Positions 31,227-32,812 of a stretch of DNA of 32,812 nucleotides are shown piece after piece (position 1 is the stretch's first letter; each line of letters starts with the position of its first letter). The translations under genes were made by a program, and so were the position numbers. Source of the stretch: Flavobacteriales bacterium (GTDB lineage Bacteria > Bacteroidota > Bacteroidia > Flavobacteriales > Flavobacteriaceae); contig JAHEDS010000027.1 in the NCBI GenBank assembly GCA_024641135.1, forward strand, positions 1-32,812, given 5' to 3'. The notes under the pieces are model-generated. The model was given only the letters and a program-made list of their open reading frames with translations, was not told where the DNA came from and did no database searches.

Positions 31227-32786
31227 CTATTCTTGCGAATATTCTAAAGTATTTGTTTTTCTAGGTAGTTTTTCATCTCGTTGAGAAGTTTGCCAAATGA
31301 AGTTGGCAATGATAGTTGCAGACATTTTAAGGTCATCTTCAATTAAATGATCATAATTATCCATATTTGAATGATGTGTTTTTGAAGAATAAGCTATAGG
31401 ATCCTGAATAAATTGAAAACCAGGTATTCCTGCAGCATCAAAAGGTAAATGATCTGTTCCGCCGGTATTGCTCAAGCTAATAGTTGAGGCATTCATAGTG
31501 TTAAAGGGCTCTAACCATTCTCTAAAAATTGGTGAAACCTCCTGATTGCCTTGTAAATAAATCCCTCGAATACCACCTGTTCCATTATCATAATTATAAT
31601 AGGCAGATACGGTTTTTTGCGCTTCTTTTAAAGCCGTTACCGAACGGCCATTTTCGTCTGCAAAAGCAAAATTTTCTTTAACATAAGCTCTCGATCCGTA
31701 AAGTCCCTGTTCTTCACCAGTCCATAAAGCTAATCGTAATGTACGTCGAGGTTGAATCCCTGTTTCTTTAATAGTTTCAATAATAATACGGGCCGCTTCT
31801 AACATAACAGATGAGCCTGATGCATTATCTGTGGCGCCTGTTCCTGCGTGCCAAGAGTCGAAATGACCTCCAAACATAACAACTTCGTCCTTTAAATCTG
31901 TACCTGGTATTTCGGCAATAATATTATGCTCCATACCATCTGGATTTGTATAATTGGCTTTAAAATCGACGCTCATAGTAACTGGAAGTCCTTTTTGTAA
32001 AATTCTTTGAATTCTGTTATAATGCTCAACAGCAAGTGTAAATTGCGGTACTACATATTTTCCTTCGTCTCTCACACTACCTTCTGCAGAGCTGGCTCCT
32101 GAAACAAAAACGGTTCCTAAATCACCTTTATAACTTCTATCCAAAACGGCTAATGGTTTTTCAGCTTCCAGCAAATTCCAAATAGCTTTTCTTAAATCTG
32201 CACCAGATCTATTTCTATTCCAGCCTTCACGAGGCTTTGGAGCAGTTGCATTAGCCAATTCCAAAAGGCTTTTATCATTATGGCGCTCGGCTGTGGGTTC
32301 GAAGGCTTCTTTTACTTCACGAATGCTATCAAGCAGGACTATTTTTCCAGACAATTTTCCTTTATAATTAGCTACTTCATCTACTGTTTTTACATTTAAA
32401 TAAACAACTTTTGCAGTTCCGGTTGATGAAGATGACCATGCTTTTGGATATGCAATTATTGGAGTATATACAGGGCTTTCCACATGCATTTCAAAATGTT
32501 TCATTTCCCAACCTCTGCCAAAAGGCCCCCATGCTTGTAAGTAAACATTTTTCATGCCTATTTCGGTCATTTTTTCTTTTACCCATGTTGTGGCATTGTC
32601 CAACCCAGGAGAACCCGTTAACCGTGGGCCATAAACATCGGTCATCCAACTGGCAAAATCCATGACTTGACTTTTTTCTAATCCGTGTTTTTTAATAATA
32701 CTCACTATGGAATCATTAGAGATTTCCTGCGCGATGCTTGAAAAGCTAATACTCAAGGTAATGAGTATAATAAAAAAGTGTTTCAT
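31227..32786 (-). CDS. Secreted M28-family zinc metallopeptidase (carboxypeptidase Q-like)
   Basis: A 519-residue exopeptidase with signal MKHFFIILITLSISFSSIAQ. An inserted PA-like domain (about 120-275) precedes the catalytic part. Zinc-site residues are in GGHFDSWHAGTGATDN (His308, Asp320), WTGEEQG (Glu358 and Glu359, base and ligand), TGGTDHLPFD (Asp445) and the late SKTHHSNMDNYD (His471 or 472). It resembles plasma glutamate carboxypeptidase-type enzymes, so release of N-terminal or C-terminal amino acids from peptides outside the cytoplasm is expected. No T9SS C-terminal sorting domain is present. It is a single-gene unit with its own terminator; its promoter lies mostly outside the window. 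Confidence 0.92.
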   Translation of the reverse strand: MKHFFIILITLSISFSSIAQEISNDSIVSIIKKHGLEKSQVMDFASWMTDVYGPRLTGSPGLDNATTWVKEKMTEIGMKNVYLQAWGPFGRGWEMKHFEMHVESPVYTPIIAYPKAWSSSSTGTAKVVYLNVKTVDEVANYKGKLSGKIVLLDSIREVKEAFEPTAERHNDKSLLELANATAPKPREGWNRNRSGADLRKAIWNLLEAEKPLAVLDRSYKGDLGTVFVSGASSAEGSVRDEGKYVVPQFTLAVEHYNRIQRILQKGLPVTMSVDFKANYTNPDGMEHNIIAEIPGTDLKDEVVMFGGHFDSWHAGTGATDNASGSSVMLEAARIIIETIKETGIQPRRTLRLALWTGEEQGLYGSRAYVKENFAFADENGRSVTALKEAQKTVSAYYNYDNGTGGIRGIYLQGNQEVSPIFREWLEPFNTMNASTISLSNTGGTDHLPFDAAGIPGFQFIQDPIAYSSKTHHSNMDNYDHLIEDDLKMSATIIANFIWQTSQRDEKLPRKTNTLEYSQE

Positions 32787-32812
32787 AATTTAATTTTTAA
32801 ATGTTTGCCAAC

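Noticed and set aside
1-32812. CRISPR arrays, insertion sequences, prophage genes or a replication origin
   Set aside because: No regular repeat-spacer pattern, transposase, integrase or phage structural gene, and no dnaA-type box cluster was seen on reading.

Overview
The window looks like chromosomal DNA of a marine-type member of the Flavobacteriaceae (Bacteroidota). It is AT-rich. Many genes have a match to the Bacteroidota promoter element TAnnTTTG just upstream rather than a typical -10 box. The proteins have close flavobacterial character: a sigma-54 with a long acidic insert, an ExbB/ExbD cluster with an extra membrane gene, and several secreted proteins and lipoproteins. The genus cannot be fixed from the sequence.

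Region 1 (1-7334) is a nitrous oxide respiration locus on the minus strand. In transcription order it holds a c-type cytochrome lipoprotein, a FAS1-domain lipoprotein, NosZ (clade II type with a lipoprotein Sec signal), a four-helix membrane protein of unknown function, NosL, NosD and NosF, which runs off the window edge. A divergent Rrf2-family regulator with three cysteines sits at the head of the operon. A second, paralogous cytochrome c gene lies on the other side of the regulator. The nos/rrf2 intergenic region is dense with palindromes: an FNR/CRP-type site, an AAGATA/TATCTT repeat and a TTGTCTGACAA palindrome. The first recurs upstream of the outer-membrane protein gene at 11687 with the same spacing to the putative promoter. 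The last recurs just upstream of sucA.

Region 2 (7541-12780) holds sucA-sucB (the E1 and E2 subunits of 2-oxoglutarate dehydrogenase) ending in a clear terminator, then the outer-membrane protein gene, then a 350-base gap with a possible 33-residue membrane microprotein and a hairpin.

Region 3 (12784-18458) holds a retropepsin-like protease, tatD and ansA, tRNA-Ser(GGA), and an exbB / membrane protein / exbD / exbD cluster for energising TonB-dependent transport, followed by a PorT-like barrel gene.

Region 4 (18453-28902, minus strand) is housekeeping: a PAP2-like membrane protein coupled to rpoN, asnS, an RND/MMPL exporter, then pyrH-frr, tsf, rpsB and rplM-rpsI.

Region 5 (29127-32786, minus strand) holds a VOC protein, a secreted ABM-fold protein, an aldo/keto reductase and a secreted M28 peptidase. 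No CRISPR array, insertion sequence, prophage or replication origin was seen. The most unusual material is the nos control region and the uncharacterised nos-operon proteins.
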